From assembly GCA_030512335.1 (NCBI GenBank), contig JAULSU010000001.1, positions 124,001-188,000 of the forward strand: a stretch of DNA of 64,000 nt. The letters are read 5' to 3'. Below the pieces are notes generated by a model. That model saw only the letters and a program-made list of their open reading frames with translations, searched no databases and was not told the origin of the DNA. Positions 11,090 to 21,660 of the stretch are shown one piece after another. Source of the stretch: Immersiella caudata. Lineage: Eukaryota > Ascomycota > Sordariomycetes > Sordariales > Lasiosphaeriaceae. Numbering within the stretch: the stretch's first letter is position 1; the number at the start of each line of letters is the position of its first letter. Made by a program: the position numbers and the translations under genes.

Positions 11090-11425
11090 GTGATGTTAAA
11101 GGTCGGAGCATCCTTCGTATCCACCGAAGAAGGATTACTAACCAGCCATGACTACCGCATCCCACTGTGTTCTCCGCTCCACGTGTCCGGTTGTTGGTCG
11201 ATGCTCCTCGAACACCACAAGTCTGCGGAGGCGCTGGAGCAGTCATACAAAGATGGATGCCATCTCTGCACCTTCATCTGGGTGCATCTGAGCGAAGACA
11301 CCAAGGAGCGGCTGCAGGGTACCATCGCGGACGGTGGAGATAGGGGCCAGGAAAGAGATCATGGTCGACATGATGATCTTGAGGTCGGCTCAGAGGCTGT
11401 GTCTGGTGTTGAGTTCTATTGCTAA
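11090..11425 (+). pseudogene. Truncated HET-type (heterokaryon incompatibility) N-terminus
   Basis: An open frame of 111 codons contains LLEHHKSAEALEQSYKDGCH followed by LCTFIWVHL. This is the pattern (H..S...L..S...GCHLC.L.W..L) that precedes the HET domain in many fungal HET proteins. After about codon 75 the similarity ends and a stop follows at 11423-11425. The HET domain itself (the ALSYCWG-type block) is not seen in any frame downstream to 12156. The upstream part of the frame does not begin like a normal HET protein either. Best read as a relic; a short expressed protein cannot be excluded. Confidence 0.5.
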
Positions 11426-12156
11426 GAAGGCTCGGTGCTGAAGGCTGTGGTAGAAGTGAGTGAGCGCGTGGTAATGATGAGGAATTGGGCGTTCTTGAGG
11501 TCTCAGATGCATTGATTATGTATCTGAACTGAGCGTCCTGCACATACCAATTGCTTATTAGGGTTTGGTCACCAATGCACACATCAGATGGCAGCAGGTG
11601 AGGCTCAACGCAGGGCTCAACAGCCACCCACCCCCGGCTTGATATGCCGCCGCTTGATCGCAAGAAACATATAGACTCACCTTAAGTTACAGCCAGGCCC
11701 CAGAGTGTTAGATGTATCACCGACGATCTGCGGTCGGAGCAAGGCGGAGTAAACAAGTTCAACATCCCCTTACGTCCCGAATCAGCGTTGCGTTTGTGCC
11801 AGAGAGCACTCAAAGCTCGGTCAAATACCTCTCCACATCCATGAACAACTTTTCAGCTCCATGACAGCACTTCCGCGTTTGTCATGGTCGCTCAAACTCA
11901 TTGAAGCTCTCTCCCCACCTGGGCTGCCGGTATCGGGCCCCGATCTTCAGAGGGTGCTGGTAGAACGGTCAGCACACTGCGCGTGTGAGCAACCAATATC
12001 AGACAAAGCAGATAGTTGGGGTATGCTAATATCATTTAAGATGAGATAAACACTCGGAAGATATTCAAAAGATTCAGTCTGACAGCCTCCCGAACGCCTC
12101 ATTGAACCCGGCCTCTGACAAAAACCCACGCTGTCACTGAGGGGAGCTCTCCTGAT
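11426..12156. other. Intergenic, no gene recognised
   Basis: Lies between the HET relic and the stop of the kinase gene. No family resemblance in any frame. It may hold unrecognisable remains of the HET gene. Confidence 0.4.
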
Positions 12157-14679
12157 CTAGAGAGTTGGAGCACGATGCTCAGGACACTCTTTCGGCACCG
12201 GCCGCCCCAAAGCCTCATAGTAGAAATTCACCACAGCAAATTGATGTGGCATCGGCCCGCCTCCCGCACTGCACAAGGCTTTCGTCTCGCCCTTCTTACT
12301 AACCAGCTGCGACCAACAGCTCTCGCACCATTCGCCATCAAACCCTTCCTCAGTCATCACATCTTTCTTTGCCACAAGGTGTCTGCAGAACTTGTTCGCA
12401 CACGTAATCACTGTGTCGTCTTCATCCTTCAGGGCTCCCCAATCGGTGCGGAAAATGAAGGAACCGCCCATCATCTTTGCCGGGCTGGCCTCCAGCCCTA
12501 GCGTCTTGCAGTATCCATTGCACTTGTGCGTCGCAAAAAAGAATTTGATGCCTGACTCGCCCAGGTTCGTATCCCCGAGCTTGAATCTCTCCGGGTCCAT
12601 GGTGTGGATGGCTGGATCAGTCAGAGTCCCATCGACACCTTGAAGGTCTGACACCAAAAGCTTGCCAGCGGAGCGCTCAAATGTGTAGTGCGAGAAGGCT
12701 TGAGCTGCTGCGGATTTGGAGACAAGCTCGATGGGGGCGTCGGACTCGTTCACCCAGCCGAAGTTGGAGTTGTACTTGGTGTAAGTGCCCGGAAGGAACG
12801 GTTCCAGTGACATGCAGGGGACATCGGTGGTTGAAGACGGTGACGGTGAGGATGGCTTGAGACAAGTGGCAACAACGAAATCAAGAGGGGTGGGCGGGCT
12901 GGCGAGACGGTTGAACTCGTGGGCAAAGGCTTTGCAGAGGACTTGAACGCGCATGTCATCGGCGAGATGGGCCAGGTTTTTGGTTCGGCCGTGGCGGGGC
13001 TTGAAAGATTTGACGACGAGGGGCGAGGTGGAGTTCGCAGTGCGGGCGTACGAGGCGATGCGCAGAGCGCCCTGGGCGAACGGGCGAGAGTGCTGTCGAA
13101 GCGTCAAATCAGTGGCCGAGATGGTGATCGCATCGTCAGAGGCAATGAGGTCATCCAAAGACACCGAGGGATCAACGTCGGTCGAGAAGGCTTCGACGGT
13201 CAGAGTCTTGTCGAAGAATGATGACTTATCCCACTGCGGAGCGGAGGTGTCGAGCTTGACGTCTGCAGGTTCTTCCTCGTCTTCCTCCTCTTCGGCCTCG
13301 GCAATCGCACCTGGGAAAGTACCCATCATGGACAAGAGCTGGCGCCTGGCAGGGCGTTTGGCCGGGGTTTTGCTCGGCACCTTGGGTTCGAATCGCATCT
13401 CGGCACTGTCGAAGCTGTCACGAGCAGTTGATCCTGAGAGTCGTGAAGCAGTACGAGATGCCGAGGTCGTGACGTTTCTCACGACAAGGTGACGGAGAGC
13501 GCTGTAGGTCGTGCCCAACTCTTGTTCCTCAAACTGCAGTGTCCTACCTCTTCGCCCCCGCATCGGACGGACGTTGCGCAAGAACTCGCGAGACTGGCTG
13601 TAGTAGATATTGGTTGCGAGCAGCTTGCAGTCCGGCGCATACGGGGCGTAAGCCTCGAGAAATTGTTGTGCCATCTTGTCGGTAGTGTTGTTGATGCGCA
13701 ACAGGGCGTAGTTGATGTTGAGGCCGATCATCTTGAGCAATAGCGGGGTGTGGGTCAAATGATGCGGCTCGCTTCCGGGGACCGGGTACTTGTCGACAGT
13801 CTCGCCAAAGTTATTGAGCGTGCGTCCGTGAGCCGGGGCATCGGCAATGTGGATGATGCAGCGTGTCTGTTGCGTCCACGATGCGTTGAGAGCCTGCACA
13901 ATCCCGGAGAGAACGTCCTCGGGGGCATCGCCACCTCCAAAAGCGGTGAGTTCGTCGAGGAAGTCGGTCACTCGTTCGGTCGACGAGGTGAAGTCAAGAA
14001 ACTGGATCTTGTTGGAGTCGCCATGATCCTTGTAGCCGACGACAGCAATCTGCACATCAGCCTCGTTGAAGAAAGCCTCCTTGATGTCCTCGACGATGCT
14101 GCGGACCTGTTTCTTGGCGGCCTCGATGTAGGCGCCCATGGACCCGGTGGTATCGATCAAGAAGAGCAGATCTGTGGAACAGGCCTCCTTGAAGAGCCCA
14201 TTAGTGGATCTCTGTTGTGTGCTTGCATTCGCTACAATCACATCATACTTGAGCTGCAAAACGCGGACATCGTCGCCTTTTTCGCCGCCTTCTCGGATGC
14301 GGGTGGCCAATTGGCGCATCTCGGCTTCCTGCGCCGGCGTGGTGATCAGCGGGGCCGGAGCCGGGGCCTGCCGAGCAGCGACTGGGATGGCAGTCCTGCG
14401 AGTGCGACGGAACAAGGTGGGGAACCGAGCCCGAAAGTTGAAACATCCCGATCGAACGGGGCCGTCATCATTGTCATCCGTCGATGCGAGCGTCACTGAC
14501 GATGCCCGCGACGAGGGGCGTCCAGATCTACGCCGAGATGAGAACAGTTTTGGCGCACGACGGTGGGTTTTCGATTGATGGCGCGCTGGGCTGCTCGGAT
14601 CGGGAATGAGCCCGGCTTTCTTCGCTTCCTGCGGGTCCGCGTCCGTCTCCGAGACGGGTTTCGGCGGTGGGGTATCCAT
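12157..14679 (-). CDS. von Willebrand A domain / alpha-kinase protein
   Basis: Single exon, 840 residues from the ATG at 14679 (MDTPPPKPVSETD). The frame is open 196 codons further upstream, but that part looks noncoding in composition. A basic Ser-rich N-terminus leads into a vWA domain (about 170-390) with the MIDAS-type DTTGS motif after LLFLI and GGGDAPEDV further on. An alpha-kinase (MHCK/eEF2K/Vwk type) domain at about 550-790 includes VVKSFKP, LLVSDLQGVDGTLTDPAIH and the zinc-site motif HKCNGYCKTLGL. The C-terminal tail has two more CxnC pairs (CANKFC and CESC), like an added zinc ribbon. Similar to VwkA-type kinases. Probably a soluble Ser/Thr kinase; substrate unknown. Confidence 0.88.
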   Translation of the reverse strand: MDTPPPKPVSETDADPQEAKKAGLIPDPSSPARHQSKTHRRAPKLFSSRRRSGRPSSRASSVTLASTDDNDDGPVRSGCFNFRARFPTLFRRTRRTAIPVAARQAPAPAPLITTPAQEAEMRQLATRIREGGEKGDDVRVLQLKYDVIVANASTQQRSTNGLFKEACSTDLLFLIDTTGSMGAYIEAAKKQVRSIVEDIKEAFFNEADVQIAVVGYKDHGDSNKIQFLDFTSSTERVTDFLDELTAFGGGDAPEDVLSGIVQALNASWTQQTRCIIHIADAPAHGRTLNNFGETVDKYPVPGSEPHHLTHTPLLLKMIGLNINYALLRINNTTDKMAQQFLEAYAPYAPDCKLLATNIYYSQSREFLRNVRPMRGRRGRTLQFEEQELGTTYSALRHLVVRNVTTSASRTASRLSGSTARDSFDSAEMRFEPKVPSKTPAKRPARRQLLSMMGTFPGAIAEAEEEEDEEEPADVKLDTSAPQWDKSSFFDKTLTVEAFSTDVDPSVSLDDLIASDDAITISATDLTLRQHSRPFAQGALRIASYARTANSTSPLVVKSFKPRHGRTKNLAHLADDMRVQVLCKAFAHEFNRLASPPTPLDFVVATCLKPSSPSPSSTTDVPCMSLEPFLPGTYTKYNSNFGWVNESDAPIELVSKSAAAQAFSHYTFERSAGKLLVSDLQGVDGTLTDPAIHTMDPERFKLGDTNLGESGIKFFFATHKCNGYCKTLGLEASPAKMMGGSFIFRTDWGALKDEDDTVITCANKFCRHLVAKKDVMTEEGFDGEWCESCWSQLVSKKGETKALCSAGGGPMPHQFAVVNFYYEALGRPVPKECPEHRAPTL

Positions 14680-15625
14680 CGGAGATTGCGCAGTGGCAGA
14701 TCGGTCCCAATTGTCAGATGAAAATAATGGAGCGGAAGGAATTGGGGAAGGAAGGATAAAATACTCCGTATGAGGGCAGCCAAATGAGCTATCCTTCCGA
14801 TCAGAGCCTGGCAAGGTTGGGTTGCCTAGCAAATGTGCAGGCAGCAGTGGGGTGGGGCGGTCCGCCCAAACGGTGGAGAACTCCAGCCAAGATGCGCGGG
14901 GTTCAGTTACACCTTCCTCCAGCCGCTGCTGGTCAACTTCCTCTGACTGGCTCGCCCAAAGAGACCCCCCGCTATCCGCAGTTTGGCATCCAGTAATTTT
15001 CTGACAAGCATCCATCGGGTATGAGCACCGCCGACTGCAAGGCTTTCTTTCACCTGCGGGATTATTCCCCGCGGTGACCGATTCGAGCAGAGCCTCGTCC
15101 ACGTCCTGCATCGACCCTCGTGGACCTACGGCCGAGCGGTTGGGAAACGCGCAGTCGCAGGCGCCGCATCCCAGGCCGAGGGCTGCTTGAAGGCTTGACG
15201 CCACAGGACTGGACAGCTGGCAACGCCGGCAGCCATGGCTGTCATGGCAGAGACCGGGATCCCACATCGGCTCGTGCCCATTGAGTCACATTGCCGTCGG
15301 CGTCCTTTTGGAGATGGCTGCATCCAGTGGTCGGGGCGACTCAATTGATTGGCAATGGGGCCACCAGTCTCCTCGAGCACACCAGATCGCTGACGCCGTT
15401 CGCTCACTCATTGGCCATGGACGTTTACCCCGCTCAGACAGGACGCATCCGACGCTCTGGGGCCGTTATCAGCAGTTGATTACGTTTTGAGGACGGACTC
15501 ACACCCTTGACTTGCCCTCAAGTCCTTGGTTGTGTTCATGTCCACATCGAAACGCCACTTCTGAGAGAGGACCACAATAACTTCAACCTCAGGCATCTCC
15601 ATCAAAGTCCTTCGAGGCCTCCGCT
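14680..15625. other. Divergent promoter region
   Basis: Upstream of both the minus-strand vWA-kinase and the plus-strand amine oxidase. A minus-strand frame stays open across 14680-15267 in phase with the kinase. It has no family resemblance and is Cys/Pro/Ser-rich in a random manner, so I treat it as leader. Contains ATACTCCGTAT at about 14763-14773, a motif often met in fungal repeats. Confidence 0.45.
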
Positions 15626-17041
15626 ATGACCACTCCCTCAGAACCATCTTACCTGATCATCGGCTCTGGCGTCTTCGGCGCGTCTACCGCCCTGCACCTC
15701 ATCCGATCCCACCCCTCCGCATCCATCACCCTCGTCGACCGCGACGCATTCACGGCGCCCGTTCGTATCGCTGCCTCCTGGGACTGGAACAAAGTCATTC
15801 GCTCCGATTACACCGACATCGTTTACACCCGCCTCGGCCTAGAAGCCCAGTCGCTTTGGAGGAGTGACCCCATCATCAAGGAGTTCTACCATGAGAGCGG
15901 AGTCGTTTGGATCAACTCGGGGGACAGTCGCTTCGGACAGGAGGCCATGAGGAACTATGAAGAGGTGGGAGAGGTGGGTGCCAAGCAGGATACACAGAGG
16001 CTGGGAGTTGAAGAAGCAAAGGGGCTCTGGGATGGCTACCTGAAGAACGCAGATTTCACCGATGTGGATGCCGCGAAGGGGGTGTTGGTCAATCGAAGTT
16101 GCGGATGGGCAGAGGCGAAGGAGGCGTTGCAAGCTATGATCCAAGCAGCGGTAGATTTGGGCGTCAAGTATGAAGTTGCCGAGGTGACCAGGGCTGTTGT
16201 TGAGGACGGACGATGCAAAGGGGCGTTGACATCAGATGGCAAGCGACTAGAAGCGGACCGATTGGTGCTTTGCACGGGCGCCTACACGCCAAAGCTGTTG
16301 ATCGACAGCGCGCCGGAGTGGCAAGCACTTCATGCTGGGGAGAGAATGGTCGCGATGGGAGTTACGGAGGCAACAGTCCCACTCGAGGGCACAGAGGCTG
16401 AGACGCTTGACTCGAGGCCGGCAGCCATGAATGATAACCCTAGGGAACGAGGTATGCCGGCCGCCCTGGTCAGAGGTTTTCTGCATGCTAATATTTGGCA
16501 GGGTATAATGCTGGTTGTCTTCCTCTCCCGAAGCTGAGTGCCTTCAAGTGCTGGGGGCAGGTCATCTTTAGGAATTCGACCGAGACCATCTCGACCCCGC
16601 CAGAGCTACCCAGCCACAAGGAAGCGCAGTGGAACGTGCCCGACTCGCTTCAAGACGATGTCCGTTGGGCCCTCAGGTCACTTTTCGGCGAGCAAGGCTC
16701 GAAGAAACCGATGGAGAACTTCCGGATCTGCTGGTACGCGCTCCTCATACACAATGGTATTGTATTCCACGGGGGCATGAGCTGACCAACGCAGGGACGC
16801 TGTCACGCCCAGCGAAGACTTCATTATCTCTCCCCACTCAGCAGCCGCGGGGCTGTACGTGGCAACCTGTGGCTCTTTTCACGGCTTCAAGTTCTTGCCA
16901 GTTCTGGGGAAGTACGTTGTCGAGATGTTGGAAGGTAGACTCGATCCAGCACTGCAGAAGAAATGGGCATGGGACAGTGAACAACCACCCAAGGCCACGC
17001 GCAAGACGCTTTCGAGGGTTGAGTACAAGGACTTGCTCTAG
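15626..17041 (+). CDS. FAD amine oxidase, fructosyl-amine/sarcosine oxidase type
   Basis: Three exons, 15626-16451, 16502-16733 and 16795-17041, give 434 residues. The N-terminus has the FAD-binding GSGVFGASTALHL followed by VDRD. The C-terminus has ENFRICWDAVTPSEDFIISP, where Cys at about residue 352 is the position of covalent 8-alpha-S-cysteinyl FAD in this family. It then has CGSFHGFKFLPVLGKYV, a signature of fructosyl amino acid oxidases and monomeric sarcosine oxidases. There is no signal peptide, and the C-terminus (EYKDLL) lacks an obvious SKL peroxisome signal. It would oxidise a secondary amine (glycated amino acid or N-methyl amino acid), releasing H2O2; exact substrate unknown. 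The splice between CW and DAVT is confirmed by family continuity. Confidence 0.87.
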
Positions 17042-17700
17042 CAGGGGAGAAACTCTCCAGATCAGACAAGTCCCGCCAGATAACACTAGTTGATCCGCCA
17101 TCTCGCGTCAGAGTTTCAATGACAACCCCGCCTTCACCGATACCAGGCTATCAACAAGTGTTGTCCTCGTTTTCTGTTTTATTCCCACTCGGTTCAGAAG
17201 TGGCGTCCTCGTTTCCTGTTTCATCCCCATTCGATTCAGAATCGGAAGTGGATCGCCGAGATGCTATCCCCGACTTTATCCGCCTAGAGATAGCGGACGC
17301 GGACGCGGCGCTCCCAATCCCGGAACATTGCAATCTGGAATTCAGCCGGCGACCTGCAAAACCACGATAGCGTTCCTGCGGCTATACTATGCCACAATAT
17401 GTGAAATAACAGCCAAGACAACCTTCGGCCCCGCCCGCAGGACTGGTGTAGCAGTTGAAGTTGACGGCACACAGCCCTATTATTAGGATGCTACAGAGGT
17501 CTCGTTCCGGGAACCGAAAGAGACGGGCTGTCTGCATCCAGAAGCTTGGATGTCACCCGCAGGTGCCGACACTGTAGCCGAATAAAGACCACCACACCCG
17601 GGTCCGGACTCACGTCAGGTACGCTCTTTGGGCTGCAGATCTCTGCAGGGGAGCTCCCCGCTTATGCTCGCTTGGCTGTTTAATTGACAGCAGACGTCCG
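17042..17700. other. Intergenic, promoter of the secreted hydrolase
   Basis: No gene recognised. An open frame at 17119-17370 has no family resemblance. Confidence 0.4.
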
Positions 17701-17707
17701 TATAAGG
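17701..17707 (+). promoter_or_regulatory. TATA-like element
   Basis: TATAAGG lies 106 bases before the ATG at 17807, the spacing seen for other TATA boxes in this window. Confidence 0.4.
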
Positions 17708-17806
17708 GGGCAAGCTATCTCTACCCGGATCACAGCTTCCGCCGTCCAGTGCTGCTTTTTTCGCAGCATCCATCAGGTCAGGCGTCGGCTCATTCGAAAC
17801 ACAGCC

Positions 17807-19680
17807 ATGCGGAGCTACACGGTTTTCGCAGCCCTCACAGCCATTGGCCCGGCACTGGCAGCAAAGAACTGCCCGCCCCTCGGCCCCGTCTTCGAACCGC
17901 CTCGAAACTTCGGCGCCAACAAGGCCATCCAAGCTGTGATTGCAAACATCACCGAGACCCTCAGAGCACGCGACTTGGATAACTCTCCGACCGTGCGCGC
18001 CAACGAGACAAGCTACAGCGTCGAGGTCTTCAGCACGAACGAGAAGGAACCATTGGTGTTCAGTTGGCATCACACGGCACCGTCTCTCGCCAAGAGCAAT
18101 GGCACCGGGGTGAAGCAGGCGGGGCCTGATACCGTCTATCGATTGGGGAGTTTGACCAAAGTTCACACGGTGTACACATGGCTTGCACTAGACGGGGACA
18201 AAAGATGGCATGAGCCAATCACCAAGTACATCCCTGAGCTGGCCGAGGCGGCGAAAAAAGGCAAGGATGACCCGGTACTGAATGTGCAGTGGGATGGTGT
18301 TACCATTGGGTCATTGGCAGGGCAGATCTCGGGGATCATCAGGGATTGTGAGTTCCAGCTCTTCGGGGTCAGATTTTCAGGGTTCAACTTTGGCTGACAA
18401 GTTTAGATGGCATCCTCGGAGAGACAACCCAGCAGTTCAACCAGAGCATGTTAGTTGGTCTGGGCTTCCCTCCGCTGAACCGCTCCGATCCCACTCTCAA
18501 TCCTTGTGGAGCCTACCCGCTCTGCAACCGCACCCGTAAGTCCATTCCCAGATTTCCTCCGTTAGTCCCTTTCTTGACCCCATATTGACCAAGTCCAGAG
18601 TTTTTCCAAGGTCTCCTCCAAGCCGCCCCTCAGTACGCCCCCTACACCACCCCCGCCTACACTAACACCGGCTACCAACTACTCGCCTACGCCCTCGAAT
18701 CCATCTACGGCAAACCCTTCGAGACCCTCATGAAAGAGGCCGTCCTCCAACCCCTCGGCCTCGAGCACACCTACCTCACTAACGCTCCCGTCGAGGAAGG
18801 AATCATCCCTGGTGACCGCTACGCCGCAGGCTGGGACTTCAGCCTGGGCGACGAATCCCCCGCAGGCAACGCCTACTCCTCCGTAAAAGACATCTCCATC
18901 CTCGGCCGCTCGATCCTCGCCTCAACCCTCCTCCCACCGAGTCTAACCCGCCGCTGGCTCAAACCCGAAGCCTACTCCTCCGAGCCCATCGCAGCGGTGA
19001 GTTCCCCCTGGGGCGTCCGCCGCATCATCCTCCCCATGGAAAACGGCAAGCGCACTGTAGACGCCTACAACAAAGCCGGTCGGATCGGGTACTACGCCTC
19101 CCTTTTGAACCTGCTCCCCGACTACGGAATCGGCTTCACCATCGTCGTCGCCGGTGCTAACATCCCTGGCAATGCCAACTGGAATTTGGCCGATATCATC
19201 GGGGCGCGGTTACTCCCCGCCTTGGAAGAAGCTGCGAGGGAACAAGCTGAAAACACCTACAGCGGGGAGTACTACAACGAAGCCATCCAGAGCTATTTGA
19301 GGTTAACAACTCAACCTGACCGTCCGGGGCTAGGCATCGAAAACTGGGTTAGCAACGGCACGGATATGCAACTCATTAGCGTCGTCCTGGCCGCAGGATA
19401 CGAAGGTGTCAAGCCCAGTATCCGACTCTACCCAACGGGGGTGGAGACCAAGTTACCGGGGGGAGGCAAAAAGGTGGCGTACAAGGCGGTGTTTGAGGAT
19501 TTGAACGCGCCCGAGAGGAGGGATAGTATGTTTTCGACGGATTGCGGGAGCTGGGTTAGTTTTACGGGGGTGACGTATGGGACGCATGCGTTGGATCAGT
19601 TTGTGTTTGAGGTGGATGGGGAGGGGAAGGTGAAGAGTATTGAGAATTTGGCGTTGAGGGCGGTTTTGGGGAAGAGGTAG
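17807..19680 (+). CDS. Secreted beta-lactamase-like serine hydrolase
   Basis: Three exons, 17807-18347, 18407-18535 and 18599-19680, give 583 residues. A signal peptide (MRSYTVFAALTAIGPALA, cut near residue 19) precedes the mature protein. The beta-lactamase/penicillin-binding fold is marked by RLGSLTKVH (SxxK, nucleophile Ser115 and Lys118) and by AYTNTGYQLLAYAL (YxN motif, in exon 3). Several NxT/S sequons fit secretion. The C-terminal domain from about residue 430 is the beta-sandwich seen in fungal members. In fungi such proteins act as esterases or amidases, some in secondary-metabolite pathways, and true antibiotic hydrolysis is not implied. The gene lies beside the amine oxidase on the same strand, with about 765 bases between. 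Confidence 0.87.
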
Positions 19681-20452
19681 GGATGATGGGGGTTGCATGG
19701 GCAGGGTCGGTGTTCGGTGGTTGTAACGTTCAGTAAGATGAGATGTCAGGTACAGTAGCAGGAAATTCTGAACTTTTGGCAATCTTCTCGGATACCAGCG
19801 TGAAAAGTCGGGCCAACTTCGTCCCGTTCAAGTAGCTGGCGGTTCCAAGCAAACAAAGAGATGCGGCTTAGGCGTGTTCCAGGGGAGAGTACCCAGCATC
19901 AAGACCCGAGCTGCGCCGTTGAGCGAGAAATTTTATCTGTTGGTGCTTGCCAAGACAAGCTCGGTATCCGTTGTGGATTGGTCGAAGTGAAGAGATCGGT
20001 ATAATTTTGAGCCGCGCTGATGGTGCAGCCCTGCCCCTGATGGAAGCCCTCCGTAAGAATGCTTGGCACGGCCGAATAGCTGATTGTGAAAGTCGACATG
20101 ACTTTTGCAGCTCGTAGAAGGGATTTCAGGATCCCAAGGCACTAAAATATTTTTGCGAGGAAAGAGATGTATGGCTTTTGACGGAGTGGCCTGACATTGA
20201 TTCATCTTTGCCTGCCAATTTTACCTTGAGCTTTTTCAAAGCAGTCGACGTTCGATGTCAGGCTCTGAGTTCAATTCGTCGTCAATGCAACAGGGGGGAG
20301 GCGGTGCAACCTCGACGTTACTCGTGGCGCTAAATGCAAGGATTCATGCCGCCCTTGTCTTCAGCTGAACTGCAGTCGGCTTGGGCTTCTATTAATTCGG
20401 CAGTCAGTGATAAGCATCGGCGTAAACCCCCTTGCCTGATCAGATAGTTGGG
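19681..20452. other. Intergenic, 3' flank and distal promoter
   Basis: No gene recognised. Somewhat lower GC than the flanking genes. Confidence 0.4.
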
Positions 20453-20459
20453 TATAAAT
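20453..20459 (+). promoter_or_regulatory. TATA box of the GPI-protein gene
   Basis: TATAAAT lies 144 bases upstream of the ATG at 20597, followed by a CT- and CA-rich leader. Confidence 0.5.
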
Positions 20460-20596
20460 CTTGGGGTCTCGTCACTTCAGAAGCATGAATGTCCCTTTGG
20501 TGGTGTGCTGCAAGTTCTCCCCCCTCTCAACGGACCTCAAGTCACTCTGAAAATCCTCAAACAACACCACACCAATTCCTCCAATCCGCCGCCAAG

Positions 20597-21127
20597 ATGC
20601 ACTCTCCAACCATCCTCCTCCTCACCCTAGCCACCACCGCCCTCTCCACCAACCCCTCCCTCCACGTCCGCCATCCCTCCCCCGCCGCCATCTTCAACCT
20701 CACCCCCCGCCAATCCGGTTCCTGCCTCTCCTCGGAACGCTCCTGCGGAGACAGCTGCATCCCCTCCTCCGCCTCATGCTGCTCCGCCAGCGAAGGAAGC
20801 TTTTGCCCCTCAGGCTACCGCTGCCAAAGCGACGGATGCTGCGAAATCGGCGAGTTATGTTCTGGACCTGGTATTGGATGTCCGAATGGGTCGGAACGGT
20901 GTGGGTTAGATTGTGTGCTTGAGGGGGATTGCCCTGGAGGGGGTTCAGGGGGAAGTGGGAGTGGGACTACGACGACGTCGTCTACGAGGACTAGGACGAC
21001 GACGACGAGTACGCCGACTAGCACGCAGACGAGGGAGCCTGGGGGAAATCCAAATGGGGTTGGAGCGGTTCAGTTGAATGGGGGGGTATTGTTGGGTGCA
21101 CTGGTGGTTGCTGGGGTGGGGATATAA
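20597..21127 (+). CDS. GPI-anchored cysteine-rich cell-surface protein
   Basis: Single exon, 176 residues. A signal peptide (MHSPTILLLTLATTALS) precedes a compact domain of about 80 residues with regularly spaced Cys (SCLSSERSCGDSCIP, ASCCSASEGSFCPSGYRCQ, CCEIGELCSGPGIGCPNG, then two more). A Gly/Ser/Thr-rich linker of about 50 residues, likely O-glycosylated, follows. A hydrophobic C-terminus (LLGALVVAGVGI) is typical of GPI attachment. Wall- or membrane-anchored on the cell surface. The Cys pattern resembles small fungal GPI proteins of unknown function; no enzyme motif is present. The second half is G-rich on the coding strand, a codon-use shift compared with the C-rich first half. Confidence 0.82.
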   Translation: MHSPTILLLTLATTALSTNPSLHVRHPSPAAIFNLTPRQSGSCLSSERSCGDSCIPSSASCCSASEGSFCPSGYRCQSDGCCEIGELCSGPGIGCPNGSERCGLDCVLEGDCPGGGSGGSGSGTTTTSSTRTRTTTTSTPTSTQTREPGGNPNGVGAVQLNGGVLLGALVVAGVGI

Positions 21128-21199
21128 AAGGGGTATGTCAGTCAGGGGGTGTAGGTGGAGGATTTAGTCCCGTTGGTCTAGAAGTAATGTATTGAGGAA

Positions 21200-21660
21200 C
21201 TAGCTATTGCACTGATTAATTGGCCAGTATTTCCGTCTCAATCACCCCAAGAGCACTCCCTTCTGAGACCCCACGAAAAGCGCAGACGTACAACTTCGAA
21301 CAGTTATGCCCGAGCTCCTTCACTTCCTCCCAAACACCACCACCCCACGCTCAGTAGTAGCAGGCACAAGTCTTCGCGATACCGGCCCCGGCCCCGGATG
21401 TACAGTTCATAGAAGCCGGGTAAAACAGAGACAAATCTGGTCAGAAGTGCCCAATACAATGCAACCGATGGGCTGGGTAACAGAAGAGAATGTGAGGTTA
21501 GAGGTACTTTTCGTCGATGACCATGGCCGGGAGGCCAACTTACCGCTGAGGGGTTCTTGGGATCGTACACTTCGTCTGGTGTGGCATTGTGCACTTGGCT
21601 TGGTGTACCAGAGGGCGGGGGGACGTCGGGATTATACACTTGGCCCGACGCCAGGTCCAT
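21200..21660 (-). pseudogene. Possible cysteine-rich protein relic
   Basis: On the minus strand, 21660 down to about 21545 encodes a repeat-like stretch (VYNPDVPPPSGTPSQ, then VHNATPDEVYDPKNP) ending at a good donor (GTAAGT). An acceptor (TTACCCAG) follows about 75 bases on. The next segments read as CIVLGTSDQICLCFTR and, in another frame, MNCTSGAGAGIAKTCACYY, then a TGA. The same frame continues as GGGVWEEVKELGHNCSKL and CAFRGVSEGSALGVIETE. The Cys content and linked frames suggest a former small secreted protein with one stop and one shift. Low confidence. Confidence 0.3.

Noticed and set aside
13750..14499. 249-codon plus-strand open frame
   Set aside because: Antisense to the vWA region of the kinase; no family resemblance.
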